NCBI GenBank assembly: GCA_905221605.1
Contig: CAJNDS010001324.1
Span: 190,001 to 254,000 of the forward strand
Source: Symbiodinium natans
Taxonomy: Eukaryota > Sar > Dinophyceae > Suessiales > Symbiodiniaceae
Length of the DNA stretch: 64,000 bases
Direction of reading: 5' to 3'
Under the pieces are notes generated by a model. That model was not told where the DNA came from. It ran no database searches and saw nothing but the letters and a program-made list of their open reading frames with translations. Within the stretch, counting starts at the first letter, position 1, and each line of letters starts with the position of its first letter. This document shows positions 63,926-64,000 of the stretch, piece by piece. A program made the translations under genes and the position numbers.

Positions 63926-64000
63926 AGGGTTGCAATCCCGATTGGCGATGTCAACCCAGCCCGCCGCCTTAGAAAGAGTAATTTTAATTTAGAAATCTAG

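Overview
The window looks like nuclear DNA of a dinoflagellate, probably a Suessiales or Symbiodiniaceae-like lineage. The supporting signs are: 3' ends of the dinoflagellate spliced leader (…TTTTGGCTCAAG) fossilised in genomic DNA at the start of retroposed units; interstitial TTTAGGG arrays; Ty1/copia elements with extra C-terminal modules; a non-LTR (LINE) family present in many 5'-truncated copies; a non-canonical GA-AG intron flanked by a direct repeat; and a giant cysteine-repeat membrane protein in a tandem gene array. The genus cannot be named from the sequence alone.

Layout. 1-3.4 kb: no recognisable gene. 4.4-10.4 kb: a first copia-type element with a proline-rich ORF1 and a 1369-residue integrase-RT-RNase H polyprotein that carries a C-terminal methyltransferase-like domain. 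10.8 kb: a spliced-leader relic followed by a small ORF. 11.1-13.6 kb: a decayed three-unit tandem array with perfect hairpins. 14.5-41.7 kb: a same-strand, head-to-tail cluster of eight retroelement 3' ends. Five belong to a LINE (endonuclease, RT, RNase H, zinc ribbons, and in some copies a kinase-like ORF). Three belong to a non-coding element sharing the LINE 3' terminus. Copies are separated by a hairpin-prone 11-bp satellite (TTGAACCTGGG). The longest LINE has an exact 567-bp internal inversion and is interrupted by a complete copia element (21435-30380) with identical 135-bp LTRs, a primer-binding site, a polypurine tract and a 5-bp target duplication.

42.4-52.8 kb: a direct duplication around a cysteine-repeat, multi-pass membrane protein gene. 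It comprises a broken 5'-truncated copy, one full-length three-exon gene (46495-52263, 1818 residues, 27 repeats of about 31 residues) and the isolated first exon of a third copy. 54.9-56.7 kb: a MATE-family transporter gene with one intron, flanked on both sides by interstitial telomeric repeats in opposite orientation. 60.1-61.6 kb, minus strand: an intronless ASCH-domain gene and a fragment of a dual-specificity phosphatase. 61.9-63.9 kb: abutting tandem arrays with periods of 42, 61 and about 74 bp.

Most coding DNA here serves mobile elements. The only host genes I would defend are the cysteine-repeat membrane protein, the MATE transporter, the ASCH protein and, as a remnant, the phosphatase. 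Retroposition is the common theme: LINE tails, spliced-leader relics and tail-sharing non-autonomous copies fit a single machinery recycling RNA into this locus.
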